A stretch of DNA of 64,000 nucleotides from Allium sativum (GCA_030737875.1 CM060912.1:204365231-204429230); one strand, 5' to 3'. Positions 11,396 through 22,119 are shown, counted from the stretch's first letter. Translations and numbers: made by a program. Notes: generated by a model not told the origin, from the sequence alone.

Positions 11396-12725
11396 TTGTT
11401 GAGCGGCGGAGCTTAGAGTTCATCTCTACGTTTGACTTTAAACCTTCCACTGACTTTGTACCCGGTTTGCTAGCATCCTTAGAGGTCATACCTACGCTTT
11501 TGGGACGGATTGGCGAGGCACAGCGAGACGACTCACAGTTGGTTGAGTTAGTAGAGAAGCTCAAAGGAGGGGAGTCATCGAGCCATCTCCGTAGGTATAC
11601 CCTAGATGATAAGGGTTGGTTACGTAGGGACGGTAGACTTTGTGTACCACAGGACGAGAACTTGAGGAAGACCATTCTTGATGATGCACATCGTTCGAAG
11701 ATGACCATCCATCCCGGCGGGGACAAGATGTACATGGACATGAGACGAGTTTACTTTTGGGCCGGTGTGAAGAAGGACGTGGCAGATTTTTTGTCGCTAG
11801 ATGCTTGGTGTGCCAATAAGTAAAACCAGAGAAAAAGAAGCCCGGTGGATTGCTTCACCCATTGGAGGTCCCACAATGGAAGTGGGAAAGTGTTTCGATG
11901 GACTTTGTTGACGGATTACCAAGATCGAGGAAGGGCAATACGGGGATTTGGGTCGTGGTAGGCAGACTTACTAAGAGAGCCCATTTCATTCCCGTGAAGA
12001 GTAAGAGGACTGCTCCATGGTTAGCCTCCGTATACATTCGAGAGATAGTTCGTTTGCACGGTGTTCCATCTAGCATAGTGAGCGACCGCGATCCTATTTT
12101 TACTAGCGAATTTTGGAAGAGCTTACAAGAGGCGGTAGGGACTCAGTTATGTTAGAGCATCGCATATCATCCTCAGACGGACGGCCAGACCGAGAGGGTG
12201 AATCGTATTCTAGAGGACCTATTGAGGTTATGTGTCTTAGAATTCGGAGGTACATGGGAGGAACATCTTCCGTTGGTGGAGTTCGCATATAATAACAGCT
12301 TTCAGTCTAGCATTGGCATGGCACCGTTCGAGGCTCTTTATGGACAGCCGTGTCGTTCGCCTACATGTTGGTGGGAGTCTACAGATAAGATCTTGCTTGA
12401 GCCCGATATGATTAGAGAGACTTCGGAAAAGATCGATTTGATTCGAAGGAGGATGGAGACGGCGCAAGATAGACAAAAATCTTATGCGGACAAGAGGAGG
12501 TCAGATCTTGAGTTTAACGTTGGGGACATGGTTTTGTCAAGGTGTCTCCATTACGGAACGTCGTTCGCTTTGGGTCCGTTGGGAAGTTAGCACCAAGGTT
12601 CGTAGGGTCGTTTCCTATTAAGGAAAGGATTGGGCAGATGGCGTATAGAGTGGAGTTTCCCGAGAGACATAGTGGTGTACACGATGTATTCCATGTATCA
12701 CATTTGAGGAAGTGCTTGCACTAGA
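11347..12725 (+). pseudogene. G1 integrase segment, frameshifted and with stops
   Basis: The segment starts with the [12 protein letters not shown] linker, then the zinc-binding region DDAHRSKMTIHPGGDKMY. A frameshift near 11805 and a CAA-to-TAA type stop disturb the CLVCQ half of the zinc site. The catalytic core follows with [18 protein letters not shown] and [13 protein letters not shown], supplying the D, D and E residues. A TAG at about 12153 splits the core just before the Glu. Another frameshift near 12540 precedes the [17 protein letters not shown] block, and a TAG ends it at 12722. Integrase would insert the DNA copy into the host chromosome. Confidence 0.88.
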
Positions 12726-12733
12726 CCGCAGAA

Positions 12734-12957
12734 GTGGTAGAGCCGAGCTTCCTTAGAGAGGTGGAGATCGAGCGTGATGCGACGATTCGACGAGCTCCTA
12801 CGTGCATTCTTGGGTCGGAGATTAAGAAGTTGAGGAATCGAGAGGTCAAACTAGTCAAAGTGCAATGGGGAGATGATGAGAGCAACGCTACTTGGGAGAC
12901 GGAAGCGAAGATGCGTTCATTATACCCTTTTCTTTTCGAGGGTATGTCTTTTAATTT
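12734..12957 (+). pseudogene. G1 chromodomain-like C-terminal tail
   Basis: The frame reads a charged stretch followed by ILGSEIKKLRNREVKLVKVQW, then [19 protein letters not shown]. This is the pattern of the group II chromodomain tails of plant chromoviruses, thought to steer integration to particular chromatin. It is in the same order as in G2 and G4. A stop at 12722-12724 separates it from the integrase. Confidence 0.8.
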
Positions 12958-13542
12958 CTCCTTTATCGCTTACCTTATACTTATCTTATCTTTAGTATGT
13001 CCTCTCGCTAGTGTCTTTGACCTTTAGATAGGGTAGTCCTATGGTTGAAACATGTGTTTGAGACATGTTATGTATGATGGATGCATGTGGATGCAAGTGG
13101 TTACTAGTGGTTGCTTGTGGATGCATATACACACACTTTAAGCACTAGATCGGCTCAGTCACTTCATATTGCATATTACATATAAATGTGTGTAGATATG
13201 TAAGTAATAGATGTATAATGATTATACCATCATATGGATGTTTCATTTTGGTGAATGGTTGTGCACACATGTAGAAATAATATGTATGATAAGGTTTTTT
13301 CGCATACATAATGGATGTATGGCACTATCATGGTTTGCATTAAGGAGGTCAACTGAATCAGTAGACCGCCTGATTTTGCATTATATAAGGAACATATACA
13401 CACACTTCTTGCATATGTTCATACAACATTAGAAATTTTATAAGGACAATGGATGCTCGTGTTTGATGGTTGAGTAGATGGTTGTTTGGATGGTAGGATA
13501 TGCATTCTCCTTAACTTGGAGATTTCGGGGGCGAAATCCTTT
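12958..13542 (+). other. G1 3' untranslated stretch with conserved hairpin
   Basis: About 585 bp lie between pol and the purine tract, with no coding signal. The stretch is homologous to 57195-57776 of G4 and, reversed, to 18675-19235 of G2. It is rich in ATGCATGTGGATGCA-like words. A 29-nt near-perfect hairpin sits at 13343-13371. Confidence 0.75.
13343..13371 (+). other. 29-nt palindromic hairpin
   Basis: The arms AGGAGGTC, ACTGA and TCAGT, GACCGCCT pair with two mismatches around a single central base. The hairpin is flanked by TTTGCAT on both sides. About 47 bases including it are identical in G4 (57575-57621 region), although neighbouring sequence differs; G2 lacks it. Confidence 0.6.
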
Positions 13543-13555
13543 AAGGAGGGGAGAA
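13543..13555 (+). other. G1 polypurine tract
   Basis: AAGGAGGGGAGAA lies directly before the LTR start TGTAACACCCCGG. The preceding TTTCGGGGGCGAAATCC block is shared by G2 and G4. Confidence 0.9.
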
Positions 13556-13776
13556 TGTAACACCCCGGATTTTTGAATAATCGAATTAACTAAATTGAAG
13601 AATAATTAATCTCGGACATGAGAATTAAGGGAATGGGGTTGCGCCATTGTGTTCGTCTCGGAATTCTGGATGAAATAGAGTCCGAGTTTACGGGAAACGG
13701 GTACCGAATGAAGGAGTTATGGACGAACGAAGTTTGGTGGCAAGAGAAGAAATATATATATATATATATTTGCACT

Positions 13777-13834
13777 GGTGCACTTGGGAAGTGCGCCGAT
13801 ACAAATTTACATTGGTGCACTTCCCAAGTGCGCC
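13777..13834 (+). promoter_or_regulatory. Two 21-bp palindromes, 37-bp period, upstream of TATA (G1)
   Basis: Palindromes of the form GGYGCACTT-N3-AAGTGCGCC lie at 13777-13797 and 13814-13834. They are exactly 37 bp apart and about 180-230 bp upstream of the TATA box, where enhancer elements of an LTR U3 are expected. G2 has three copies with the same 37-bp spacing. Binding by a dimeric factor is inference. Confidence 0.5.
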
Positions 13835-14010
13835 CAGGCCGAGAGAAAACCTGCACAGCTTTCTGGTTCAGTCCGATCTATGTTGTGACTCATTGCTGAA
13901 TCCTTTCTGACTCCTTGCTGAGTCATTAGGGCTGACTTGTCACCCTATCATGACTGAATGGTTTTGATTAACCCTAAGATCATCCGACGGCTTAAATTAA
14001 TTCAAAACTC

Positions 14011-14018
14011 TATAAAAA
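14011..14018 (+). promoter_or_regulatory. G1 LTR TATA box
   Basis: CTATAAAAAG in a C-flanked context is a good plant TATA box. The following CAAACCCTAAATC is a plausible transcript start zone. Confidence 0.6.
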
Positions 14019-15148
14019 GACCCAAAGACTCAAACCCTAAATCAGAATTAAAAATGAAACTATGGTCGTCATGTTGTCGTCTTGAACCCTAGAGTAGCCG
14101 CCACAAATTAAAGAGGAAGAACATCAAATCAAATCAGTTCTATTCAACCCTAACAAGGAATCTTCTTCAAGGGAGAGCTAATACAACTTCAGAAATCAGA
14201 ATTCAGAACTCAAGACCGCTTTTGAGTTGTGAGTTCGATAGTTTTAGCAAAATAATTAGTAAATTAATTGGATTGAGTTATGATGCGGATAATTTGGATA
14301 TGATATGAATTATTGACTGCATGTTGTAATTATGTTGTAGAATTGTGTTGTAATTTCTATGATATTATGTTATGATGCTATCATTTATGATGTAAAGTTA
14401 TGATGCTATCACCCATGTTATAATCCTATGATTGGCTTATGTCTAGTTGAATCATCATGTTTCATATGCTAGTTTGGTTATGTTGATTCATATGATAAAT
14501 CATATGTATGCAAGTTTAGATTTTGATTTAAACATGAATCATATACAAGTTGGGTTGAATTAAATGTAACCTTACATGGTTATGACATCTAGTTCATGTG
14601 AAAATTTGACTAAAAGTTAGGCTATGACATGTGTGAGTTATATGCTAAATTTTACATGATACTTTACATGTTAGATGTAAGTTTACACCATTGTTATGAT
14701 GCATAAATCACATATGCAAGTTTGTATAAATATATGAGTTTGGGATGTGAATCATGTTATGCAAGTTTAGGTTTATTACCTATGCAAGTCTACACCTTTA
14801 GATTTGGATCCATGACATATGTTGTTTATGCAAGTTGTAACTTTGGACTATGCAAGTTTTAGATATAGAACATCATTCACACATGCAAGTTCACCCTTAT
14901 GTTTAGATTTATGTTTTAATTATGTGTATATTGTGATGTTTTCTCTTTATTCCATGAGTTAGACTATTCGAGTCTAACGTATATTTTACGTTAAACGAAC
15001 AAACGTACAACGTGGGGTAAAGGGGATAATATTAAAAAGATTTAATTGGCATAAATGCCTTAAAAAGGCATAAAATATAATTATGGTGAAAATTGGTATG
15101 ATTTTACATACAATAAATAGATGGACATAATTGAGTCAATTATGGACA

Positions 15149-15153
15149 TCGTT
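15149..15153 (+). other. Target-site duplication of G2, left copy (TCGTT)
   Basis: TCGTT precedes the G2 terminus here and follows its other terminus at 41064-41068. This proves a single insertion event into the G1 LTR. Confidence 0.92.
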
Positions 15154-15884
15154 TGTAACACCCCACACCCGCTACGGTCACTCACTAAGGGAATGCCATA
15201 ACATCGGTGGAGTATTTTAAGTGAATATAGAACAGAAAAATTACAACAAGACAGATATAAGTAATACTTGAGAATTTAAAACATCATTTCATTTCAGCGG
15301 AAAGTAAAACATGTTTAGTTACACCAAAACCATAAATAAGAGTCAAGTACATAATCCCATTACATAACCTAATAGCCATAATAGAAAAGATAAACTGAGC
15401 TTTACATCCACGGTCCAAGCTCCAAAAGATAGATAAAGCAGTCTGATCAAAGCCCACTAGTGCTAGGCACACTCTGAAAACCTGAGGGTTGGGAAAAAAG
15501 ATAAAGAAACAACGGGGTCAGACATAAGCCTGAGTGAGTCCTATAACCCTAACAATACAATCATTAAAATAATTAGGGTATGATATAAACAAGGTACGGT
15601 ACCTCTGGGGATAATGACTACACTAAGTAGCCAACTAAACACAGGATGTACTAAGATAACCGAAAAGACGCATTTATCCACCCAAGGATAATTACTGGAT
15701 TACACCACCCCAGATCTACCCACCCAAGGGTAATTCCTACACTTTACCACACCAGTCATCCCTAACTTAAAGGTTGATCCCACCCCTGGACTTATAAAAT
15801 TAACTTAATAGTTCTCGCGTACCCCTAGGTGACTAAGTAGACGCCACGGGGCCCTACAATCCACTAGGTGTACACACTACTCCC

Positions 15885-15965
15885 CATTCGATCGGCTCCC
15901 TAACGTAGATACCCGTGCTGGCCCCACCGTGGGGTGTACCATTCCCCAACATGGCAACCTGATAA
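15885..15965 (-). ncRNA. Conserved CCCCAC/GTGGGG block in the transcribed LTR (G2 left)
   Basis: This block, read on the minus strand, has GGTTGCCA, then TACACCCCACGGTGGGGCC and AGCACGGGTATCTA. It recurs in G2 right (about 23598-23675), G1 (41816-41890) and both G4 LTRs (53487-53560, 60056-60130), while surrounding sequence diverges. The CCCC and GGGG arms could pair. Confidence 0.4.
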
Positions 15966-16528
15966 AACTAACGGTGCACGGCTTATATCTACACGATGCA
16001 ACAACGTCTTATTTACCAGCCCGGGTCCACACACGCATATGAAACCCGTTGGTCATGCGTTGCCACCGCTAACCCATTTTGGCCTCTTATAGTCAAGCCC
16101 AATATGCGTGTCCCGTCACTCAACTAGAGTCGAGCCCACTAAGATACGTTTGGGATATTGGTTGAAATGGGCCCCCACAAGCTACCACCTAAGCTTGTTA
16201 TTTTATCTAGTGTATCCCACTTAACCCCTTTTATAATCATGCCCACCTACATGTTAAGGTTTGGTTAAGTCATCTAATCATATATCAATTGCCACTTAAG
16301 GCACCCACTAGATTTCCACATGCCACCCAAAGCACTTACTTAACCCTTTACCCATGTTTAATTACATGTTCCTCTTTGGTTAAGTATTCTAATCGTATTT
16401 TCTATTGCCACCCAAGGCAACCCACTAGATTTCCACATGCCACCCAAGGCACCCACTTAACCCCTCATGTCCCTCTACATGCTAATACGGTTAAGTGTTT
16501 CTTAATTAATTAAGATCATGACCTCATA

Positions 16529-16747
16529 AAGACCTCTCACATTAGACCATCTTTTATGACTGCTGGATATGCCGGTTGGTTCCGGGCAGACTTCTGTCAT
16601 AAAAAGGTATAACCTCGTGTCTTTACTTTAATCACGTATTTAATTTATGACTAAGACCTCTCACATTGGGCCAATCATTTGTAGCTGCTGGATGGCCGGT
16701 CGGTTCCGGGCAGACTTCCGCTACAAAAGGGTCCAACCTCGTGTCTT
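16529..16747 (-). ncRNA. Tandem pair of ~95-nt structured elements (G2 3' LTR)
   Basis: Read on the minus strand, copy a (16747-16653) and copy b (16624-16529) each have outer arms AAGAC/GTCTT, a second stem GGTTAGRY-like/YCTAATG-like, and an apical stem around a conserved loop with CTGCCCGGAACC. The apical stem is TTTGTAGC/GCTACAAA in a and TTTATGAC/GTCATAAA in b, so pairing is kept while sequence changes. They lie downstream of the TATA box and upstream of the poly(A) end, hence in the transcript. Confidence 0.6.
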
Positions 16748-17221
16748 AGTTGATTAATTACACCTAATTAATCACCCCCCCATAATCTGAATTAATTATG
16801 CCTAATTAATTACACATTTTTAAGAATATGGGTAGACCTAACTCAATAGGTAAATTCCCAATTCCATAGTATGGGTAGACCTAACTTAATAGGTAAATTC
16901 CCAACTCCATAATATGGGTAGACCTAACTTAATAGGTAAATTCCCAATTACGTCCATTTAATTTGTGGTATGATTAACCATACCCATTTCACATCATTTT
17001 ATTAACATGCATATTAACCCCATCGTTCCCCACGTAGTTCGTTCTCATAACACGACATAATAAAGGGAAGATTCATCACAAAGGTCATGGGTTTAGCCAA
17101 AATAGCATGTAACTTTATCATGGGTTCAAAAGGTGTCAACTTGCATATATGAACATACATTAAACCCAACTAGTATTTAACCCAAACTTGCATTATGCAT
17201 ATCATAAAAGAGACAATCTTG

Positions 17222-17455
17222 CGTATGAACTTGCACATAAACTTGCATATGAACTTGCATCATAACTTGCATATGAACTTGCATCATAACTTGCATATGA
17301 ACTTGCATCATAACTTGCATATGAACTTGCATCATAACTTGCATATGAACTTGCATCATAACTTGCATATGAACATGTATCATAACTTGCATATGAACTT
17401 GCATCATAACTTGCATATGAATATGTATCATAACTTGCATATTAACTTGCATAAC
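17222..17455 (-). repeat. 24-bp tandem repeats in G2 LTR
   Basis: Units built from AACTTGCATATG and AACTTGCATCAT repeat about nine times. The partner LTR has one more 24-bp unit (39602-39862). Peptides read through them are periodic artefacts. Confidence 0.9.
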
Positions 17456-17511
17456 ATGCCATACTTAGAGACAAACTTGCATATATTATGCATATCATAA
17501 AAAGAGACAAA

Positions 17512-17690
17512 CTTGCATAAAACCAAACACTTAGCATGCATAAAACCAAATACTTAGCATGCATAAAACCACATACATAGCATGCATAAAACCAAATACT
17601 TAGCATGCATAAAACCAAATACATAGCATGCATAAAACCAAATACTTAGCATGCATAAAACCAAATACATAACTTGCATAACATGTTACA
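17512..17690 (-). repeat. 22-23 bp tandem repeats in G2 LTR
   Basis: Units of AGCATGCATAAAACCAAATACT type repeat about seven times. They are matched in the other LTR at about 39925-40085. Confidence 0.85.
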
Positions 17691-18183
17691 TATAGACTTG
17701 CATATAATCTCCCATATAGCTTGCATAACATGTTACATATGAATCAATGTTCAACATAGTGTTTTGCATCATAAAACATAGCATTAAACTTGCATATAGC
17801 ACACAACATACACTATACTAAACTTGCATAAACACATTGATTCCACAAACATAGCCATATCTTATCATATCCTATCATAATCAATTTAACAATTGATTGT
17901 TAAGTCTATAGAAACTCACCACTAAACTCCAATAAGCAAACCCTTGCCACAAATCACCCAAAAACTCTAGCCTTGAACATAAAGCTTGCAACTTGATGAT
18001 GAATGCAAGCCAATGATCACTCATACAACTCAAAGATGCTTGTATGCACATGAAAGCCTTCATAGAAATAGTTTAGAAATAGGATGGAGGCTAGGGTTTT
18101 GAGTGGAGGCCATGATCATAGAAAATTTTGGCATAGTTTAGTTAGGAGATAGGATTATGACCATTTAGGGCTAGCTTAGGGTC

Positions 18184-18192
18184 TTATTTATA
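18184..18192 (-). promoter_or_regulatory. G2 LTR TATA box (left copy)
   Basis: The minus strand reads CCTATAAATAAGACCC, a canonical plant TATA. It is about 160-260 bp downstream (in element sense) of the palindrome array. Confidence 0.6.
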
Positions 18193-18348
18193 GGATTAGG
18201 CAAGTGTTTTAGGCCATTAGATTAACCCTAAATTAGATTAGGGCCATTAGATCTCGGAAGCTTCTAGGGAATAGCCCAAAACACAGCCAAACCCTAAAAT
18301 GGTGCACCAGGCCAGCCAGAAAGCTGTGCAGGTTTCTGGATCGACACA

Positions 18349-18443
18349 GGCGCAATTCCCAAGTGCGCCAGTGTAAAAATGTGTTGGTGCACTTCACAAG
18401 TGCGCCAGTGCATTTTTGTGTTGGCGCACTTCACAAGTGCGCC
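18349..18443 (-). promoter_or_regulatory. Three 21-bp palindromes, 37-bp period (G2 left LTR)
   Basis: GGCGCACTT-N3-AAGTGCGCC palindromes begin at 18349, 18386 and 18423, each exactly 37 bp apart. The first two have one or two mismatches, and the third is perfect in its arms. They match the pair in G1. Confidence 0.55.
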
Positions 18444-18657
18444 AGTGCATTCTGGCTAGTTTTCGGTTTTTCTGCCTAACTTCGTTCGTCCATATCTTCT
18501 TCATACGGACTCCGATTTTCGAAAACTCAGAATCTATTTCGCGTATTTTTCCGAGACGAACGCAATGGTGCAACCCGTTTCCCCTAATTCCCACATCTGG
18601 GATTAGTTATTCTTTAATTTTTGAATTTTAGCATTTACCGAAATTCGGGGTGTTACA

Positions 18658-18672
18658 TTCTCCCCTCCTTAA
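18658..18672 (-). other. G2 polypurine tract
   Basis: The minus strand reads TTTAAGGAGGGGAGAA directly before the LTR start TGTAACACCCCG. Confidence 0.9.
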
Positions 18673-19238
18673 AGGATTTCGTCCCCGAAATCTCTAAGCT
18701 AAGGAGAATGCATATCCTACCATCCAAACAACCATCTACTCAATCCATCAAACACGGGCATCCATTGTCCTTAAAACAGTTTCTAATGATGTATGAGCAT
18801 ATGCAAAAAGTGTGTGTATATGTTCCCTATCTAATGTATGAACATATGCAAACCATGATAGTGCCATGCATCCATTATGTATGCGAGAGAACCCTATCGA
18901 CACATACAATATCTACATGAGTGCACAATCATTCACCAAAATGCATCATCCATATGATAACACAATCATTATACATCCATAAATATAGCTTCCTACACAC
19001 AATTTTATGCAATATGCCATATGAAGTGATTGAGCCGATCTAGTGTCTAGAGTGTGTGTATATGCATCCACGAGCAACCACTTGCATCCACACGCATCCA
19101 TCAAACATAACATGTCTCAAACACATGTTTCAACCATAGATTTACCCTATCTAAAGGTCATAGGTACTAGCGAGAGGATATACTAAAGATAAGATAAGTA
19201 CTAGACAGGCGATAAAGGAGAAGTTAAAAGACATACTC
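18673..19238 (-). other. G2 3' untranslated stretch
   Basis: This stretch lies between integrase and the purine tract and is homologous to 12958-13542 of G1. It has no coding signal. It lacks the 29-nt hairpin found in G1 and G4. Confidence 0.75.
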
Positions 19239-20411
19239 TCAAAAAAGAAATGGGTACAAAGAACGCATCTTCGCTTCCGTCTCCCAAGTAGCATTGCTTT
19301 CGTCATCTCCCCATTGCACTTTAACTAGATGAACTTCTCTATTCCTCAACTTCCTAGTTTCTGACCCAAGGATGCGAGTAGGAGCTCGTCGAATCGTCGC
19401 ATCACGCTCTACCTCTGCATCTCTAAGCAAGCTCGGCTCTACCACCTCTGCGGTCTCATGTAAGCACTTCCTCAAATGTGATACATGGAATACATCATGA
19501 ACACCACTAAGTCTGTCGGGCAACTTCACCCTATATGCCATCCGTCCAATCCTTTCCTTAATAGGAAACGGCCCAACAAACCTCGGTGCTAACTTCCCAA
19601 CGGACCCAAAGCGAACAACATTTCTCAACGGAGATACTTTGACAAAAACCATGTCCCCAACCTCAAACTCAAGATCCGTCCTTCTCCGATCCGCATAAGA
19701 TTTCTGTCTATCTTGCGCTGCCTTCATCCTTCTTCGAATCAAATCAATCTTCTCTGAAGTCTCTCTAACCATATCAGGCCCAAGCAAGATCTTCTCCGTA
19801 GATTCCCACCAACATGTAGGTGATCGACAAGGCCTTCCATAAAGAGCTTCAAAAGGAGCCATACCAATACTGGACTGAAAGCTGTTATTATATGCGAACT
19901 CCACCAATGGAAGATGCTCTTCCCATGTACCACCAAAATCTAAGATACAAAGCCTCAAAAGGTCTTCTAGGACACGATTCACCCTCTCAGTCTGGCCGTC
20001 CGTCTGAGGATGATATGCGGTGCTCAGACACAATTGAGTCCCCACTGCTTCTTGCAAACTTCTCCAAAACTCACTAGTGAAGATAGGATCTCGATCACTC
20101 ACAATGCTGGATGGTACGCCATGCAATCTAACAATCTCTCTAACATAGACTGAAGCAAGCCATGGAGCGGTCCTCTTACTCTTCACGGGTATAAAATGGG
20201 CACTCTTGGTAAGTCTGTCTACCACAACCCAAATTCCCGTATTGCCCTTCCTCGATCTCGGTAACCCATCGATGAAATCCATCGAGACACTATCCCACTT
20301 CCATTGCGGAACTTCCAATGGGTGTAGCAACCCACCGGGTTTCCTTTGCTCCGCTTTAACTTGTTGGCACACTAAGCATCTAGCCACATACTCGGCCACA
20401 TCTTTCTTCAT
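19239..20411 (-). CDS. G2 integrase core plus chromodomain, open frame of 390 codons
   Basis: The frame starts at an ATG that is an internal Met of the old polyprotein, so the start is not a native one. CLVCQQ (residues 12-16) is the second half of the zinc site. The DDE core has SMDFIDG with D45, IVSDRDPIF with D106 and [13 protein letters not shown] with E142, giving the normal D-60-D-35-E spacing. A GPY/F-like block ([15 protein letters not shown], near residues 285-300) follows. The last ~55 residues ([21 protein letters not shown] to the end) are the chromodomain-like tail. The family enzyme integrates element DNA. This is the longest preserved retroelement frame in the window. The upstream zinc-site histidines lie across a frameshift near 20430. 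Confidence 0.88.
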   Translation of the reverse strand: MKKDVAEYVARCLVCQQVKAEQRKPGGLLHPLEVPQWKWDSVSMDFIDGLPRSRKGNTGIWVVVDRLTKSAHFIPVKSKRTAPWLASVYVREIVRLHGVPSSIVSDRDPIFTSEFWRSLQEAVGTQLCLSTAYHPQTDGQTERVNRVLEDLLRLCILDFGGTWEEHLPLVEFAYNNSFQSSIGMAPFEALYGRPCRSPTCWWESTEKILLGPDMVRETSEKIDLIRRRMKAAQDRQKSYADRRRTDLEFEVGDMVFVKVSPLRNVVRFGSVGKLAPRFVGPFPIKERIGRMAYRVKLPDRLSGVHDVFHVSHLRKCLHETAEVVEPSLLRDAEVERDATIRRAPTRILGSETRKLRNREVHLVKVQWGDDESNATWETEAKMRSLYPFLF

Positions 20412-20580
20412 ACCGGCCCAGAAGAAAAACTCTCTTCATGTCTTGGTACATTTTGTCTCCACCGGGATGAATAGTCATTCTTGAACGATGTGCATCATCC
20501 AAAATAGCCTTCTTCAAACCCTCATCTTGCGGTACACAAAGTCTACTGTCTCTATGCAACCATCCCCTATCATCTATGGT
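20412..20580 (-). pseudogene. G2 integrase N-terminal zinc region, frameshifted
   Basis: Scattered pieces of the DDAHRSRMTIHPGGDKMY motif can be read on the minus strand in shifting frames. A frameshift near 20430 disconnects them from the open integrase frame. Confidence 0.7.
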
Positions 20581-20967
20581 TTATCTACCCAAATGGCTGG
20601 ACGACTCCCCCCTTATAAGCTTCTTTACCAACTCAACCAACTGTGGGTCGTCTCGCTGAGCCTCGCCAATCCGCCCCAAAAGAGTAGGCCTAACCTCCAA
20701 GGAGGCTAGCAAACCGGGTACAAAGTCAACGGAAGGTCTAAAGTCAAACATAGAATTAAACTCCAAGCTTCTCCATTCCACGAACAATGGACTCAAAGAC
20801 AGCCTTTTTCTGCTTAAGGTGTCTGCCACCACGTTACCCTTACCAGGGGTATACGCTATCTCAAACTCATAGGATGCTAAGAATTCCATCCACCTTTGTT
20901 GTCTTAAGACAATGCGCTCAAAGAGTCTCCAACACTTCCCTAAGATGTAGGGCATGCTTTTCTTCAC
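20581..20967 (-). pseudogene. G2 RT/RNase H deletion junction and RNase H-integrase linker
   Basis: The frame jumps from the RT palm-thumb boundary ([10 protein letters not shown] equivalent, here altered) directly to [29 protein letters not shown], the end of RNase H. Compared with G1 about 585 bp are gone, removing the RT thumb/connection and nearly all of RNase H. A CTTAA word is present at both lost edges in G1, which fits a deletion between short direct repeats. The rest is the linker to integrase ending at GESSSHLGR and a stop. Confidence 0.82.
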
Positions 20968-21593
20968 TTCTAGAGAAAATCAGGATATTCTCCCATGCAA
21001 AATCGTCACAACTATCCATCTCTCACGCAGACCACCCTAGTCGAACTCGACATCCCCCAAATGCAAGCCCCAAAGGCCTAAACCAATATCAGACAAACAC
21101 CCAAGGGATACCTCCTTCGAATTCAGACGACCTACGTGAGATGATACTAATAAAAACGGCTAAATAATTAAGCCCTTGTCCAACTCTGGATGTCCTTGCC
21201 AGTCTCGCTCCAAAACCACCGTTTATCCCATAACGGGCTTTGCTCAACCTATTGAGCACATACGAAAACTTATTTCGCTCCTAGAAAAGACCAAGATGTC
21301 ATCCACCAAGATCACCACGAACTTATTTAGGTACTCCCTGAACACCCTTCTCATCAAATCAACAAAGTATGCGGAGGCGTTCGTCTAACCAAATGGCATC
21401 ACCAGCCACTCATAAAACCATCCGGAGTCCTAAAGGCAATCTTCTCTATACTATCCTCAGCCACTCTCAACTGACGAAACCCCGTGGCTGAGTCCAACTG
21501 CGAAAATACTGAGGCGCCAACCAACTGATCAAATAGATCATCAATCCTCGGTAATGGGTGTCTATTCTTCTTTGTGAGTTTATTTAGTTCTCT
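20968..21593 (-). pseudogene. G2 RT palm, with a foreign-looking insert
   Basis: Reading down from 21593, the segment keeps the [28 protein letters not shown] and VDLMRRVF blocks and the catalytic LVDDIL (about 21290-21310). Between about 21280 and 21010 the sequence departs from the RT alignment: a [13 protein letters not shown] end is followed by about 250 bp without RT similarity and then a second ILIFSR-like start. I do not recognise the inserted piece. Confidence 0.75.
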
Positions 21594-22037
21594 TTAGCCT
21601 ACACAAAGTCTGAGGGACCCATCCGCCTTCGTAGCAAAAACTACTGGAGCACCCCACTCCGATATAATTTGTCTTATGGACCCCTTCTCAAGCAACTCCC
21701 CTACTTGCTTATGGAGTTCCTTCCTCTCGCAAGGAGCCATGTGGCGTACTGGTAAAGATACAGGTTTAGCATTGTCTACCAGATATATTCGGAAGTCAAT
21801 CTCCCGCTCCGGAGGTAAGCCCTTCACCTCCTCAAACACATCCGAGTATTCCCGGACCACTCTAACAGATCGCAAACTCTCGACCGACGTGTCAAGCGAT
21901 TCTAGATAACTTAGCATAACAGATTCCATGGGATTACAAGAGATCTCGAGAGTGTTACCCAAGCGGGTCATAAGCCTAACAACTCTCCCTTCAAAATCAA
22001 GAACGGCACCCCTACTGGATAACCAGTCCATGCCCAA
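21594..22037 (-). pseudogene. G2 protease C-end and RT N-terminal part
   Basis: The frame reads GMDWLSSRGAVLD (end of protease), the linker with REYSDVFEEVKGLPPER, and then the RT entry motif [22 protein letters not shown]. It is colinear with 9870-10310 of G1. The frame stops just where VDYRELN would follow. Confidence 0.85.
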
Positions 22038-22119
22038 AACTAACCCCTAGCTCGTGAAGCCCAAAAAGCATCACATCTACTCTCAACGCTAAGTATAGCA
22101 ACTTTCAAACCCAAACACA

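Larger units (their letters stand above)
13556..15153 (+). repeat. G1 3' LTR, first part
   Basis: The LTR starts TGTAACACCCCGGATTTTTG. Its first 200 bases (including CGCCATTGTGTTCGTCTCGG and ATAGAGTCCGAGTTT) recur in G2 and G4. It contains a TA microsatellite (13752-13769), two palindromes, and a TATA box; beyond about 14250 it is AT-rich and non-coding. G2 interrupts it after 15153, with TCGTT (15149-15153) as the left target copy. Confidence 0.92.
15154..18657 (-). repeat. G2 3' LTR (left copy), 3504 bp
   Basis: Both ends are TG/CA type: TGTAACACCCCACACCC on the + strand at the left and GGGGTGTTACA at the right edge. It contains, in element order from 18657, the palindrome array, a TATA box, tandem repeats and the paired structured elements, and then a conserved CCCCAC/GTGGGG block (about 15885-15965). 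No coding capacity was recognised. Confidence 0.93.

Noticed and set aside
17177..17500. Overlapping ORFs on both strands with MQVHMQV or NLHMNLHH repeats (also 39559-40039)
   Set aside because: They are periodic translation of a 24-bp tandem repeat inside an LTR.
18349..18443. Regularly spaced palindromes resembling a CRISPR array
   Set aside because: Only two or three copies occur, spacers are nearly identical between copies, the setting is a plant LTR, and no cas genes exist.
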